Below are positions 7,560 to 15,861 of a DNA stretch of 64,000 nucleotides, piece by piece. The translations under genes were made by a program, and so were the position numbers. The notes under the pieces were generated by a model. It was not told where the DNA came from. It was given only the letters and a program-made list of their open reading frames with translations, and did no database searches. This DNA comes from a virus, in the IMG/VR virus record IMGVR_UViG_3300046028_004972, positions 1 to 64,000 of that record; one strand, written 5' to 3'. The first letter of the stretch is position 1. Every line of letters begins with the position of its first letter.

Positions 7560-8074
7560 TTATAGCCGTAAATATTCATTTATACATTTTGAGTTGTTTC
7601 AATAACAGATGAACTACGTTCATCAAAGAACTCACTGCGTTCGTTCTTTGTTTTTACGGTACTCAATTGTTTTATACTGTAATGGTTTAGATATCAATTG
7701 CCGATTAGAGAGCCATGGTAGTGCAAATTTGCACTACCAATGGGTAAAAGTGTGTTTGCCACGACCGTCGACCTTTGCATTCTATTCCCCGTATAATTGC
7801 CTATTTCTGACATTATACGCAACCGGTTGTCCTGTAATGTTTTTGGGACTGTAGTGAAGCTGCCAATGTCTTTCAATTGGTCCTTCGACAACGCATGTTC
7901 TATATCCGCAAGATAGAGTTGGATATAGACTCATTGAAGGTTCGCTTTGACGAGAGCCTTCTCGGTTTTCCATGAATATTGCTATTCATGTATACTCCAG
8001 ATCCGTCAGCACAGCACAATCTGTACAAACTCAAGGAGGACCCACAAACTGAGCCAGCAAATTGTTACTATATA
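7560..8074. other. Gene-free, hairpin-dense region; possible structured non-coding RNA
   Basis: No convincing gene lies in these 515 bases. The short open frames here lack ribosome sites and overlap inverted repeats. Base composition in 7741-7980 is visibly less AT-rich (about 43% G+C by hand count). Besides the terminator, perfect inverted repeats are: an 11+11 palindrome at 7717-7738 (GGTAGTGCAAA and its complement); GTATAAT at 7791-7797 with 7812-7818; CAACCGGTTG at 7820-7829; CCAAT at 7863-7867 with 7876-7880; a nested element with CCTTC/GAAGG (7882-7886, 7936-7940) enclosing a 9-bp TCTATATCC stem (7899-7907 with 7921-7929); CGAGA/TCTCG at 7951-7964; and CATGAATA/TATTCATG at 7971-7990. 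The strand transcribed is not clear. I found no tRNA cloverleaf. Identity unknown. Confidence 0.5.
7624..7655 (+). terminator. Probable Rho-independent terminator after the tail chaperone genes
   Basis: CAAAGAAC (7624-7631) pairs perfectly with GTTCTTTG (7643-7650) around an 11-base loop, followed by TTTTT (7651-7655). It lies 65 bases after the gp51-like stop. The stem is AT-rich, so it would be modest. Confidence 0.45.
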
Positions 8075-8494
8075 TTAGATATTAATTGTTAATTGAGAAT
8101 TATTTTTTGTTGACTTGGTGTCGATGGAACAATATGATTTTAATAAATCAGTATTGTGTAAGAAGAAACTATCAAATTCAAAAATCATCCAGTCTCCGTG
8201 TTTTTGAGATGTATAATAAGTGAAATTATCGGCAACCCATGTTAATTTGCTTTGTACAGCAATATAACGACCTTTACGATTAAACTTCATAAAAAGAATG
8301 TTCAAATCATTGGGGTCGGCCACATCCATAAGTTGCCCGATCCATGCATCTATTACTTTACATTCCCCTGTAAGCAATAGATGAAAAGGAAAGTCGTTTA
8401 GTGTTTCAACATTGAAATTAATTCTATCACGATTAAATGACAGTAATAAAGTGTTGATTTCTTCGTCTACGGTAACTGACATTTCACTTATCAT
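8075..8494 (-). CDS. Hypothetical protein, 139 aa
   Basis: Not recognised. The sequence is a plausible globular alpha/beta protein with many aromatic residues (AIDAWIGQ-like and HGDWMIFEFDSFFLHN segments) and a polar C-terminal tail. It is the last gene of the minus-strand set that includes the GIY-YIG-like nuclease and gp46, separated from the former by 28 bases. The ATG at 8494 is the first of two close in-frame candidates; the second at 8482 (MSVTVDEE) is equally possible since neither has a clear Shine-Dalgarno site. The hairpin-rich non-coding region lies directly downstream. No signal peptide or membrane segment is visible. Confidence 0.55.
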   Translation of the reverse strand: MISEMSVTVDEEINTLLLSFNRDRINFNVETLNDFPFHLLLTGECKVIDAWIGQLMDVADPNDLNILFMKFNRKGRYIAVQSKLTWVADNFTYYTSQKHGDWMIFEFDSFFLHNTDLLKSYCSIDTKSTKNNSQLTINI

Positions 8495-8522
8495 CTTATA
8501 TTTACTCTATCTTTTTCATTGC

Positions 8523-8966
8523 CTATTTTTTCATCTTCGCTTCTTCTGGCGTCTCTCCGGGCGGGATAAATTTTATCCCAGAAATTAGTCCATTGTAGTA
8601 CTTTCTCTCACCGTTGGGTAATCTAGTTCTAAGAACCTCTTCATTTATCTGGAGTTTAACTTCAGCGTAAACTAACGAGGCTCTGGTCTTGTGAAGGGAC
8701 ACTATTTCAAATTTATAATTATTTTTGCCCAAAGCAGAGATTGCTAAATTTAATCGCACAGAAGATCCTGTATATGTTTTCCAGTCAGATTCCTTAATCA
8801 CTTTTTTCTTATTTACTTTACCCTTGACTGTTTTTCTCAAGTGTTGATGTAGTTGTTTTTTACCTAAATATTCCATACCGGAAGATAATTCAGTTATCCT
8901 ATATAGGAAACCAAACCATTCATCAATATTGAAATCATGAGGGAACTCCCAGTGACCTTTGTGCAT
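8523..8966 (-). CDS. GIY-YIG-like endonuclease family protein
   Basis: This 147-residue protein resembles the GIY-YIG-fold phage nucleases. FGFLYRIT (about residues 19-26) takes the place of the GIY strand and MEYLGKKQ (32-39) that of YIG. Then comes a Lys/Arg-rich loop, SDWKTYTGSSVRLN (about 61-74) and KFEIVSLHKTRASLVYAE with a conserved Glu, a pattern I recall in T4-like phage proteins of this type. Canonical residues are partly replaced (FLY and YLG), so activity is uncertain. It may be a free-standing homing nuclease or a domesticated phage nuclease. It lies 15 bases after gp46. A TATAAATA motif at 8973-8980 on the minus strand is only seven bases before the ATG, which would give an almost leaderless mRNA. 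No Shine-Dalgarno site is visible. Confidence 0.65.
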   Translation of the reverse strand: MHKGHWEFPHDFNIDEWFGFLYRITELSSGMEYLGKKQLHQHLRKTVKGKVNKKKVIKESDWKTYTGSSVRLNLAISALGKNNYKFEIVSLHKTRASLVYAEVKLQINEEVLRTRLPNGERKYYNGLISGIKFIPPGETPEEAKMKK

Positions 8967-8972
8967 GTGTCA

Positions 8973-8980
8973 TATTTATA
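8973..8980 (-). promoter_or_regulatory. TATAAATA motif just before the GIY-YIG-like gene
   Basis: A perfect late-consensus TATAAATA on the minus strand in the short spacer after gp46. It is only seven bases from the ATG at 8966, so a gp55-dependent transcript would begin at or near the start codon. Either the mRNA is leaderless, or the match is a coincidence in AT-rich DNA. Confidence 0.35.
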
Positions 8981-8981
8981 C

Positions 8982-11054
8982 TCATTCTATATCCACTAAG
9001 TTATTGTATTGTGTAAAACCATTTTCTTTCACAACTTTCAGCACATTAGGTACCCTATTTACTAATTCCTCTTTGTGCGAAACAAGCCATATTGATTTGT
9101 GTCTGCGGCGAGACATATCCTTTAGAATCGCCAGAGAATTTTCAACCCCAACACTATCTGTGCCGTTATCCAACAGTTCGTCAATGAACAACACATTTAT
9201 GGGTTGATATAAGTTTTCCCAAACATCACGGAATGCCCAAGACAATGATAGAATAACTCTATTCATTTCTCCCCTTGATAAATTATAAAAGTCCATTTCA
9301 CGACCCAATTCCGTAATCTCAACTTGCAAATCATTTTTAAATATTACTTGATGGGGAAGTCCAATTTTATCTAAGTAATGCGTTAATCTACTATTCAAGT
9401 ATGCCAGATTTTGATCAATGATCTTCTTACGAACAAAACTATCTTTACTAGTTAAAATATCAAGCAAGAATTTCTGATGTTCCATAGTGCGGGTCAACCG
9501 ATTAATCTTGTCAAAATTAATCTCTTGTAATGCTTGATTTTCCATCTCGGTAATCTGTTCATTATATGGGTCAACATCTTCACTTTTTCGTTCAATATCT
9601 TTAATTGTATTAGCCACTTTACTACGATGTTCAATTGCCTGCGATTCAGTATCATAATGAGTTTCTGGCTGACGCCCCAACTCAAGCTCCGTATATTCTG
9701 CTAATTGATCAGAAAAAGGATTAGCTTCTAGCTTTTTATCTTCCCAAACTGTTTTCAAGTTACTTAGGTCGCTACTATGTCTGATTGCTTCAGCTTCGGT
9801 TTTGTACAAAGTGGTAGGCTTCATCCCCAAGTCTTTTATAAGTGCTTGATTAGTAGCTACACTAGTTTGTAATTCATTAATCTGCACCACTGCATTACCC
9901 AACAGTTCTTGCTTATCAATTAACACCTTGGCGTGACTGTCATCATGGAAGTCTTGTCCACACGCATAACAAGTATGATCTTCTAATAACTCAACTTCTT
10001 TTTCAAGTTTAGAAATTAATTCTTTTTCTTTTACTATACTTTTGGTTAGTGTAGAAATCGTACTAGCAATAGTAGATTGACTGATAAATTCGCGTGACCA
10101 CTCGTTCAATTTAGTCCATGCTGCTAGTTCATCTTCAATGTTATAGCGATTCTTATCTACATATATTTTATCAGCAGCAGATACATCACTGTCATGCTTT
10201 TGTTGCCAGGCCAAAGACCGAGCAAACAATGAATTATAAGCATCCTGTTGTTTTTTCTTTTCGTTCCAAGCTGATAATGCGGTATGAGACTGTAATTCAA
10301 TATCAATATCAATAATAATCAACCGTTGATAATCAATAGCAAGTTTCTCCAAGTCCTCATCGTGCTTCATCTTCCACAATTTCTGTCTACGTTTAGTAGC
10401 ATCAATTTGTTCTTGTACACGTTTGTTGGCCTCTTCAATTGCTTTTACATTAAATTCTTCTTGTTGAATATGATCTTTACTATCTTTGACCATTCCTTTA
10501 ATGATTTCTGCCTTCTCACTAAGTAAAGTAATGCCCAATAGTTGTTCAATGATAGCACGTTGTTCATTATTTTTTAATGCAAGAAACGGTTCGGAATAGG
10601 TGTTGAGTGCCACAATATGCTGAAACATATCGCTACTCATATGAATCACTTTTTCAATTGCCACTTGGGTTTCTTTGTTTTCGCCCTGGGCATCATCATT
10701 TCCCCTTTGTAAATCATTATTCACATAGAATCGTAAAATGTTTGGCTTTCGTCCGCGTTCAATCTTATAATCAATTCCACCGGCATTAAACTCTAATGTT
10801 ACCATCATGTTTTTGCCATTAGTACGATTAACTAGATTATCTTTACGAATATTGTTAATAGGAACACCGAATAAAGCGTAAGATAATGCTTGAATCAGTG
10901 AGGTTTTGCCCGTTCCATTTCTAGAATCACCGCCGCCCAGGTCTAGATTTTCACCCAGAATAAGGGTTAGCTCTTGTCTGTCAAAGTCAACTGCTTGGCA
11001 AATAGCACCTATGCTCAAAAAATTACGCAGGGTTATTGTTTGTAGAATTATCAT
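8982..11054 (-). CDS. 46: Recombination endonuclease subunit gp46-like (SbcC/Rad50 family)
   Basis: This 690-residue SMC-like ATPase pairs with gp47 to resect DNA ends for recombination-dependent replication; T4 gp46 is 560 residues. The N-terminal half-ATPase has a Walker A in GGDSRNGTGKTSL (about residues 41-53). Two long coiled-coil stretches flank a zinc hook CYAC near residue 362. The C-terminal half-ATPase shows the ABC signature in NLSRGEMNRVILSLSW and Walker B in NVLFIDELLDNG, then a His switch in WLVSHKEEL. The start codon overlaps the gp47 stop (ATGA), indicating translational coupling. The extra length lies mostly in the coiled coil. All catalytic motifs are intact. Confidence 0.95.
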   Translation of the reverse strand: MIILQTITLRNFLSIGAICQAVDFDRQELTLILGENLDLGGGDSRNGTGKTSLIQALSYALFGVPINNIRKDNLVNRTNGKNMMVTLEFNAGGIDYKIERGRKPNILRFYVNNDLQRGNDDAQGENKETQVAIEKVIHMSSDMFQHIVALNTYSEPFLALKNNEQRAIIEQLLGITLLSEKAEIIKGMVKDSKDHIQQEEFNVKAIEEANKRVQEQIDATKRRQKLWKMKHDEDLEKLAIDYQRLIIIDIDIELQSHTALSAWNEKKKQQDAYNSLFARSLAWQQKHDSDVSAADKIYVDKNRYNIEDELAAWTKLNEWSREFISQSTIASTISTLTKSIVKEKELISKLEKEVELLEDHTCYACGQDFHDDSHAKVLIDKQELLGNAVVQINELQTSVATNQALIKDLGMKPTTLYKTEAEAIRHSSDLSNLKTVWEDKKLEANPFSDQLAEYTELELGRQPETHYDTESQAIEHRSKVANTIKDIERKSEDVDPYNEQITEMENQALQEINFDKINRLTRTMEHQKFLLDILTSKDSFVRKKIIDQNLAYLNSRLTHYLDKIGLPHQVIFKNDLQVEITELGREMDFYNLSRGEMNRVILSLSWAFRDVWENLYQPINVLFIDELLDNGTDSVGVENSLAILKDMSRRRHKSIWLVSHKEELVNRVPNVLKVVKENGFTQYNNLVDIE

Positions 11055-12064
11055 AGATTGGTGTAAATTTCTAGCAAAATCCTTTTATCAAAGCTATTGC
11101 TTTCAATACTGTTGATTTGTTCCACGATTATTTGGTCCACTGACTCAAACTTTAAATCACCGCGACCTTCTGTTTCAACTTGGTCTACTTTCATTGGTAT
11201 CAATGTCATCTCTCTTAGTTTATATTCAGGTATAAATGTTTCTCGTAAAAAATTAGCTTCCTCGTAACTTACGTTGATATCTAAATGCACACGAACATGA
11301 CTGTCAATTAATAGCAAACCTTCTGGATTTTCTAGAACATCACTAAGTTTATGTACACGGAAGATAGGTTGTCGAGGCCAACTGTGAAAGATCGGGTCTT
11401 GTCCCCATTCTAACATCATCATACCTCTGGCATCATCACCTGCGTCAGCATAGTTATGCGGGAATGCATTCCCTATATACCAAACATTCTTATTGTGTTG
11501 TCGTTTATGAAAATGTCCACTAAAGACATGATCAAAATCCTTCATATGATCAGTGCTGATTTCTCCGTGATCAGGCATTAATATTTGTGCATTCATATAG
11601 AATCTAGGTAATTCAAAATGTCCAAACATATATTTACCACTAAGTTTCTGTACCTTTTTGTAATCATCTTGGACTAACCAAGGGCTGATGCAAACATCAC
11701 CTTCAGTGAAGAAATCATTAACGAGTTGTACATTAGGTAAATGTTTAGCCCACTCAATACCATGAATATCTCTGCGATCACGATAATAAAGGTCGTGATT
11801 ACCCGGTATAAAATATACCCGATCAAAGTTATCATTTAGTTTCTCCAGCGCCTGTAGCCCAAACTGTAATGTATGGATATTGATACTTGCCCTATGATGA
11901 TTCCAGTCACCCAAGAAAAAACAAGTTTCGCACCCTTCACTTTTGGCTTTGGCAATAAACCAATCAATGAAATTGATACAATCTGTGTTATGTTGTATAC
12001 TATTACCCTTAAGACCAAAATGAACGTCAGTTAGGCAAGCGGCTTTTTTAAAAAGATTTGACAT
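11051..12064 (-). CDS. 47: Recombination endonuclease subunit gp47-like (SbcD/Mre11 family)
   Basis: The nuclease partner of gp46. Phosphoesterase motifs appear in order: TDVHFGLKGN (DxH), FFLGDWNHHRAS (GDxxH position), YFIPGNHDLYYRDR (GNHD), and near the middle FSGHFHKRQHN (GHxH). The length from ATG 12064 is 337 residues, close to T4 gp47 (339). I chose 12064 (MSNLFKK) rather than the upstream ATG at 12106, because the upstream codons would run through a perfect hairpin and add a 14-residue, atypical leader. It lies between gp55 and gp46 in the order 55-47-46, and its stop overlaps the gp46 start. The metal-binding residues all look intact. Confidence 0.93.
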   Translation of the reverse strand: MSNLFKKAACLTDVHFGLKGNSIQHNTDCINFIDWFIAKAKSEGCETCFFLGDWNHHRASINIHTLQFGLQALEKLNDNFDRVYFIPGNHDLYYRDRRDIHGIEWAKHLPNVQLVNDFFTEGDVCISPWLVQDDYKKVQKLSGKYMFGHFELPRFYMNAQILMPDHGEISTDHMKDFDHVFSGHFHKRQHNKNVWYIGNAFPHNYADAGDDARGMMMLEWGQDPIFHSWPRQPIFRVHKLSDVLENPEGLLLIDSHVRVHLDINVSYEEANFLRETFIPEYKLREMTLIPMKVDQVETEGRGDLKFESVDQIIVEQINSIESNSFDKRILLEIYTNL

Positions 12065-12084
12065 TTTTCTATTATACAATAAAT

Positions 12085-12104
12085 GATGCTGCCGTAGCAA
12101 CATC
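12085..12104 (-). other. Hairpin in the gp55-gp47 spacer
   Basis: GATGCTGC (12085-12092) and GCAACATC (12097-12104) pair over eight positions with one G-U when read on the minus strand, closing a four-base TACG loop. It falls between the gp55 stop and the likely gp47 start. There is no following T-run, so it is more likely an RNA-processing or stability hairpin than a terminator. Confidence 0.4.
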
Positions 12105-12114
12105 ATTGGACAAC

Positions 12115-13035
12115 TTATTCTTCGTAAACTACTGAACTCATTCCAGAACCCAGACCCTGACGAGTCCAGCTTGGGTTAAGGCCATTAATTTCCAAGATGT
12201 CATCACGAATATTTTGGTTGCGTTTTTCAGTATTTAGGACACGGCAGAAACTATTTGTAATTGCTGCTGTATAATATGCGAATGGATTAGCACTTTTAGA
12301 CTCATTGAATCTTAGCCCAACATAAGTAAGTTGAAGAATGGCACTATTACGCATTTCATCATTATAAGTATATCCACGCCAATTGTATTTCATGGCGTAT
12401 TTCCCACACATCATAATATACATACGGGCAAGTTTATTTGTTACTTGACCGTGATCCTTACTGAATTCTCCAGTGGATAGATCACCTTTCCAATGACTTT
12501 TGCCAACACAATAGAATGTATTATTTTCATCAATTTTATAATGTTGGAATGGTGGAAAGTTTACCTTAACATGAACTAGATCATCTACTTCTGCTTTGGT
12601 TGTTGCGTCTTCCAAATCAGCAAAAATCTCATCTGGATTAACTTCTTCTTCAAATTCAAAGATATCTTTTGCTGTTTTCTTTTTAACTGTTTTGCGTGGA
12701 ACTTTTGGTGCTACTGGCACATGATCCCAATTCATTACTCTGAATACTAAATCTGTTACCAGAATAGATTCTGGGCTAACTGATTCTTTTACCCCTGCTT
12801 CTAAACTCAAGCGTGTAGCTCTAGTTTCTCTGGCTAATTGAATAGTTTCGGGTTTAAATGCATATTCTAAACTTGCTTGTATAGAAGATTGGGGCATATC
12901 AACAATAAAATCGTATCTATGATATTCAGGTTCAGTGAAGTGACAATACGAGGTCTTGCTTGTGTGAATCTCTTTAAGAATGTCACGATTATTCAGATAA
13001 TTAACGGGTTTTCTTGGTGCAGGTAGTAATGACAT
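12115..13035 (-). CDS. 55: Late transcription sigma factor, gp55-like
   Basis: This 306-residue protein matches gp55, the divergent sigma factor that directs host RNA polymerase to TATAAATA late promoters. The C-terminal half holds the sigma-region-2-like core: NKLARMYIMMCGKYAMKYN, then RNSAILQLTYVGLRF, and NPFAYYTAAITNSFCRVLN followed by a basic helix (about residues 190-285). T4 gp55 is only 185 residues; the extra length is an N-terminal region of about 100 residues and an acidic, Lys-containing linker (KKKTAKDIFEFEEEVNPDE, about 120-140). A strong AAGGAG ribosome site precedes the ATG, and an extended -10 sigma70-type promoter lies 33-61 bases upstream, fitting earlier expression than its late targets. 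It heads the 55-47-46 group. Confidence 0.88.
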   Translation of the reverse strand: MSLLPAPRKPVNYLNNRDILKEIHTSKTSYCHFTEPEYHRYDFIVDMPQSSIQASLEYAFKPETIQLARETRATRLSLEAGVKESVSPESILVTDLVFRVMNWDHVPVAPKVPRKTVKKKTAKDIFEFEEEVNPDEIFADLEDATTKAEVDDLVHVKVNFPPFQHYKIDENNTFYCVGKSHWKGDLSTGEFSKDHGQVTNKLARMYIMMCGKYAMKYNWRGYTYNDEMRNSAILQLTYVGLRFNESKSANPFAYYTAAITNSFCRVLNTEKRNQNIRDDILEINGLNPSWTRQGLGSGMSSVVYEE

Positions 13036-13067
13036 GGGTCTCCTTGTGTTATAGTTATGCTACAGTG

Positions 13068-13096
13068 ATTATAGCATACTAGTTGTTGAAATGCAA
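13068..13096 (-). promoter_or_regulatory. Sigma70-type promoter with extended -10, upstream of gp55
   Basis: On the minus strand TTGCAT (13091-13096) is followed after exactly 17 bases by TATAAT (13068-13073), preceded by TGC to give an extended -10. The -10 element ends 32 bases before the gp55 start codon, with AAGGAG between them. This is the clearest host-type promoter in the window. Confidence 0.75.
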
Positions 13097-13130
13097 CAGT
13101 TTTTTGTAGAAAAGGTAAAAAAGACGCTTT

Positions 13131-13553
13131 TTATTTATCTCTTACAATTTTCTGTCCCGACAATAGAAATTTTTCTAGTTGTAGTATTGACATGCTTTTG
13201 CACATTTCTAATATTTCACTTGTTTTTAAATATTTTTCCGTGTCATCACGATGCCACATATTTTCCATCACAGTTGTCCATTCTAAATTATTTACTGTGT
13301 TATTCTTTTTGTTTTTGTCTTTGTGATTAACTACTAGTGCTTTGTTTGTGGTCGGGATGAACACCTCTGCTACTAACCGATGGATATAGCTAGTATATCG
13401 TTTTTTGCCATCTGATAAACATACTAATTCATATCCCCAATTGTTAACGCATACTTTTAGTAATTTTACTTTTCCATTTTTTGTAGACTTAATTTTACCG
13501 TAATTGCTGACTTCATATTTAGGTATTCTTTCAAGCGTTTTCCACTCTTCCAT
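13131..13553 (-). CDS. HNH homing endonuclease with NUMOD4 domain
   Basis: This 140-residue free-standing homing endonuclease has a NUMOD4 DNA-binding motif at the N-terminus (EEWKTLERIPKYEVSNYGKI, residues 2-21) and an HNH_3 nuclease core: HRLVAEVFIP (about 58-67), VVNHKDKNKKNNTVNNLEW (about 74-92). The C-terminal 45 residues are probably further DNA contacts. It lies in the spacer between gp55 and the rightward baseplate operon, opposite in direction to that operon. The ATG has an AAGGGG ribosome site about nine bases upstream. Such genes spread by cutting alleles that lack them and repairing from the carrying copy; its target is probably near this insertion point. Residues needed for catalysis look present. 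Confidence 0.9.
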   Translation of the reverse strand: MEEWKTLERIPKYEVSNYGKIKSTKNGKVKLLKVCVNNWGYELVCLSDGKKRYTSYIHRLVAEVFIPTTNKALVVNHKDKNKKNNTVNNLEWTTVMENMWHRDDTEKYLKTSEILEMCKSMSILQLEKFLLSGQKIVRDK

Positions 13554-13622
13554 AATGCATCCCCTTGTACATTTATTTATCTAAATATTTTATTTTTATT
13601 CTAAATGCTGATATTTTGGAAT

Positions 13623-13630
13623 GCTAAATA
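13623..13630 (+). promoter_or_regulatory. Late promoter-like motif GCTAAATA for the baseplate operon
   Basis: GCTAAATA lies 27 bases before the ATG of the first rightward baseplate gene, with AAGAAGG between. The same TAAATA core precedes other structural genes in this window. Confidence 0.45.
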
Positions 13631-13656
13631 GATAAGAAGAAGGATAATAATATTAT

Positions 13657-15861
13657 ATGGCAACAACAGGAGCAAATACCTCATCGCAATGGAGAACAGC
13701 CGCACTCAATGCTTCAGATGCTGCTAATAAGGCTGATATCAAGGCCTTTAACGCAGAAAAAGCGGTCCTAGATGCAGAACGTGATGCAAAATTTGCTATC
13801 GTAACTTTAGATCGGGCAAAAGTGACCGGTGATGCTGTTGAAATAGGGCGGGCGCAACAACAATTACAAGCTGCTAATAATAAAGTGACTCAACAACAAG
13901 TTGTAGCCTCCGAATACCGAACTCAGTCAAATAATGCCAACACAGCCGCCGATGCAGCGGAAGCGTTGGAAGCTAAGAATAGCGGACTTACCCCAACTAC
14001 GACCCCTCCAGCAACAGCTACTCCGGGGCAACCGGCTACAACATATATTCCTACTCCAGAAATTGAACAAGCAACAAGTCCTGCTCCGGCGTTAACTACT
14101 AATTATCAAGCAAAGGTAGTTACTACTACCACGACAACTAATACTTCAGTAGCTGAGACTACAGGCGGTAATATTACGACTAGATATAGTTTTGCCCCCA
14201 TTGAGACTGAGGCTAGTAAAACTCTTGACGCACAAGGTGACCGGGCTACTAAAGAAGCAGCTTTGTTTCGCCGTACTCCAAACACTGCTTTTAATAATAG
14301 AGCATTAGATCGTGGTCTTGCGGAAGGAACTATTACACAAGCACAATACGATACAATTAAAAGTGCGACCCCAGCCGAAAGATTGGCATTAGCTGATGAA
14401 GCTTCCACGAGAGCCGGTAAATTATATGATCAAGCGAATGCAGAAAAAATTAAGGTACCTCCACAGACAGTAGTTACTAATCAACCCAATACGAGTGAAG
14501 TAAAAGTTGATACTGCGGAAACTACAAGTGTAGCAACAGCAACAGTTACCGGCACAATTCCAGGGACTAATGTCGCGACGGCTACAGTAGACGGACAGGA
14601 GTATCAAGTAACAAAAAATATTGCTGAAAATACCTCTACTTACACGGCCGCAGACAATTCAGCAGTCTCGGTAACAGTCCCGACAACTAATATTGAAAAT
14701 GCTGCACCAATTCCAATAAACAATGTATTTTCTCAAGCTGCATTTGATCAAGAGTTTACGCAAATAGAGGCAGAGCAGAATAGAGTTAAAAATTCAAAAG
14801 CAGTAGTCGATCCAAATCAAGACCCGGCAGACACCGCTAGATTTAAATCTGGTGAGGAAACTATACAAGACAAGAAAGTACCTGCTGACCCTGTTCTAGT
14901 ACAAAATTCTAATCCTGAAGGTAACGCAAATATACTAGAGCAAAATGCGGCTGCAAATGCGGAAGCAATAAGCAATGCAGGTGAATTAGGTAATATGTCA
15001 GTGTCAGGTTTAACTACAAAAAAATTAAACACAGCAAAACAGGCTACACTACAAGATGCAGTAAACTTCCAAAACAAAGCAGACTGGCGGGTAAGATTAA
15101 GTTTAAGTCCCGGGGCAGACTATTTGTATAACGCTAGACCCCCTGGAATATTAGCACCATTGGTAGCAACAGGAGGGGTCATCTTCCCATATACTCCTAA
15201 TATAGCAGTTGCGTATGCTGCTCAATATGAGCCTACTCCATTAACACATTCAAATTATAAAATTCACTCATATCAGGGTAGTTCAGTTGATACCGTTACT
15301 ATTGGGTGTGATTTTACTGCACAGGATACATTTGAAGCACAATATGTACTAGCAGTAATACATTTCTTCAGATCAATTACTAAAATGTTTTATGGTTTAG
15401 ACCAAAATCCTACTAACGGCACCCCTCCTCCACTGTGCTATTTGAGTGGATTGGGCGCATTTCAATTTGATAATCATCCATTGGCAATTACAGCTTTTAC
15501 CTACACTTTGCCCACGGAAGTTGATTATATACAAGCTGGAAGTAATTTTGCCCCGGCGGGTGATAATAGACAAAACAATCCTGCACAAGCTAAATCCGGA
15601 GAAAGTGGAATGGTACAAGCAGGGGCAGTTAGAATGGATAGTGGTGGCCTTAATCCAGGTGCAACAGTATCATCACCCGTTTGGCAAACTACGAATGCTG
15701 GAACAAAGGAAGCGTCATATGTTCCTACAAAGATAAATCTTAGTATTACCGCAGTGCCAATTGTAACTAGAAATGACATTAGTAATAGATTTAGTTTGAA
15801 AGAATATGCAACAGGTGCATTATTAAGAGGATCACTCAATTCAGGCGGAGGAATTTGGTAA
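13657..15861 (+). CDS. Virion structural protein, tail tube-end (gp48/gp54-like) candidate
   Basis: A 734-residue protein in two parts. Residues 1-470 are Ala/Thr/Glu-rich and low in complexity, beginning with an Ala-rich helical segment likely to form coiled coil (SDAANKADIKAFNAEKAVLD). Residues 480-640 form a conserved domain: KADWRVRLSLSPGADYLYN, GVIFPYTPNIAVAYAAQYEP, HFFRSITKMFYG and GLGAFQFDNHPLAITAF. I recall this domain in structural proteins of T4-like aquatic phages, where it resembles tube/baseplate cap proteins; gp48 and gp54 are natural candidates since no other gene here fills that role. It opens the rightward baseplate operon and its stop overlaps the next start (TAATG). Structural role is likely; the gp48/54 label is inference. 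Confidence 0.6.
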   Translation: MATTGANTSSQWRTAALNASDAANKADIKAFNAEKAVLDAERDAKFAIVTLDRAKVTGDAVEIGRAQQQLQAANNKVTQQQVVASEYRTQSNNANTAADAAEALEAKNSGLTPTTTPPATATPGQPATTYIPTPEIEQATSPAPALTTNYQAKVVTTTTTTNTSVAETTGGNITTRYSFAPIETEASKTLDAQGDRATKEAALFRRTPNTAFNNRALDRGLAEGTITQAQYDTIKSATPAERLALADEASTRAGKLYDQANAEKIKVPPQTVVTNQPNTSEVKVDTAETTSVATATVTGTIPGTNVATATVDGQEYQVTKNIAENTSTYTAADNSAVSVTVPTTNIENAAPIPINNVFSQAAFDQEFTQIEAEQNRVKNSKAVVDPNQDPADTARFKSGEETIQDKKVPADPVLVQNSNPEGNANILEQNAAANAEAISNAGELGNMSVSGLTTKKLNTAKQATLQDAVNFQNKADWRVRLSLSPGADYLYNARPPGILAPLVATGGVIFPYTPNIAVAYAAQYEPTPLTHSNYKIHSYQGSSVDTVTIGCDFTAQDTFEAQYVLAVIHFFRSITKMFYGLDQNPTNGTPPPLCYLSGLGAFQFDNHPLAITAFTYTLPTEVDYIQAGSNFAPAGDNRQNNPAQAKSGESGMVQAGAVRMDSGGLNPGATVSSPVWQTTNAGTKEASYVPTKINLSITAVPIVTRNDISNRFSLKEYATGALLRGSLNSGGGIW

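Noticed and set aside
7609-7854. 81-codon plus-strand frame after the terminator
   Set aside because: It starts inside the inverted-repeat cluster at the terminator hairpin, has odd composition (many Cys, Tyr and Leu) and no ribosome site.
7694-7973. Two overlapping minus-strand frames of 63-65 codons in the hairpin region
   Set aside because: They overlap each other and several perfect inverted repeats, have no ribosome site, and the more protein-like one is closed upstream by a TGA.
7560-8074. tRNA genes or a group I intron
   Set aside because: I looked for a T-arm GGTTC-type sequence with a matching acceptor stem on both strands and found none; no gene is interrupted here, so an intron is unlikely.
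13084-13103. Hairpin TGTTG/CAACA followed by T-run as a plus-strand terminator
   Set aside because: No plus-strand gene lies upstream, the stem is five base pairs, and the site overlaps the -35 of the gp55 promoter.
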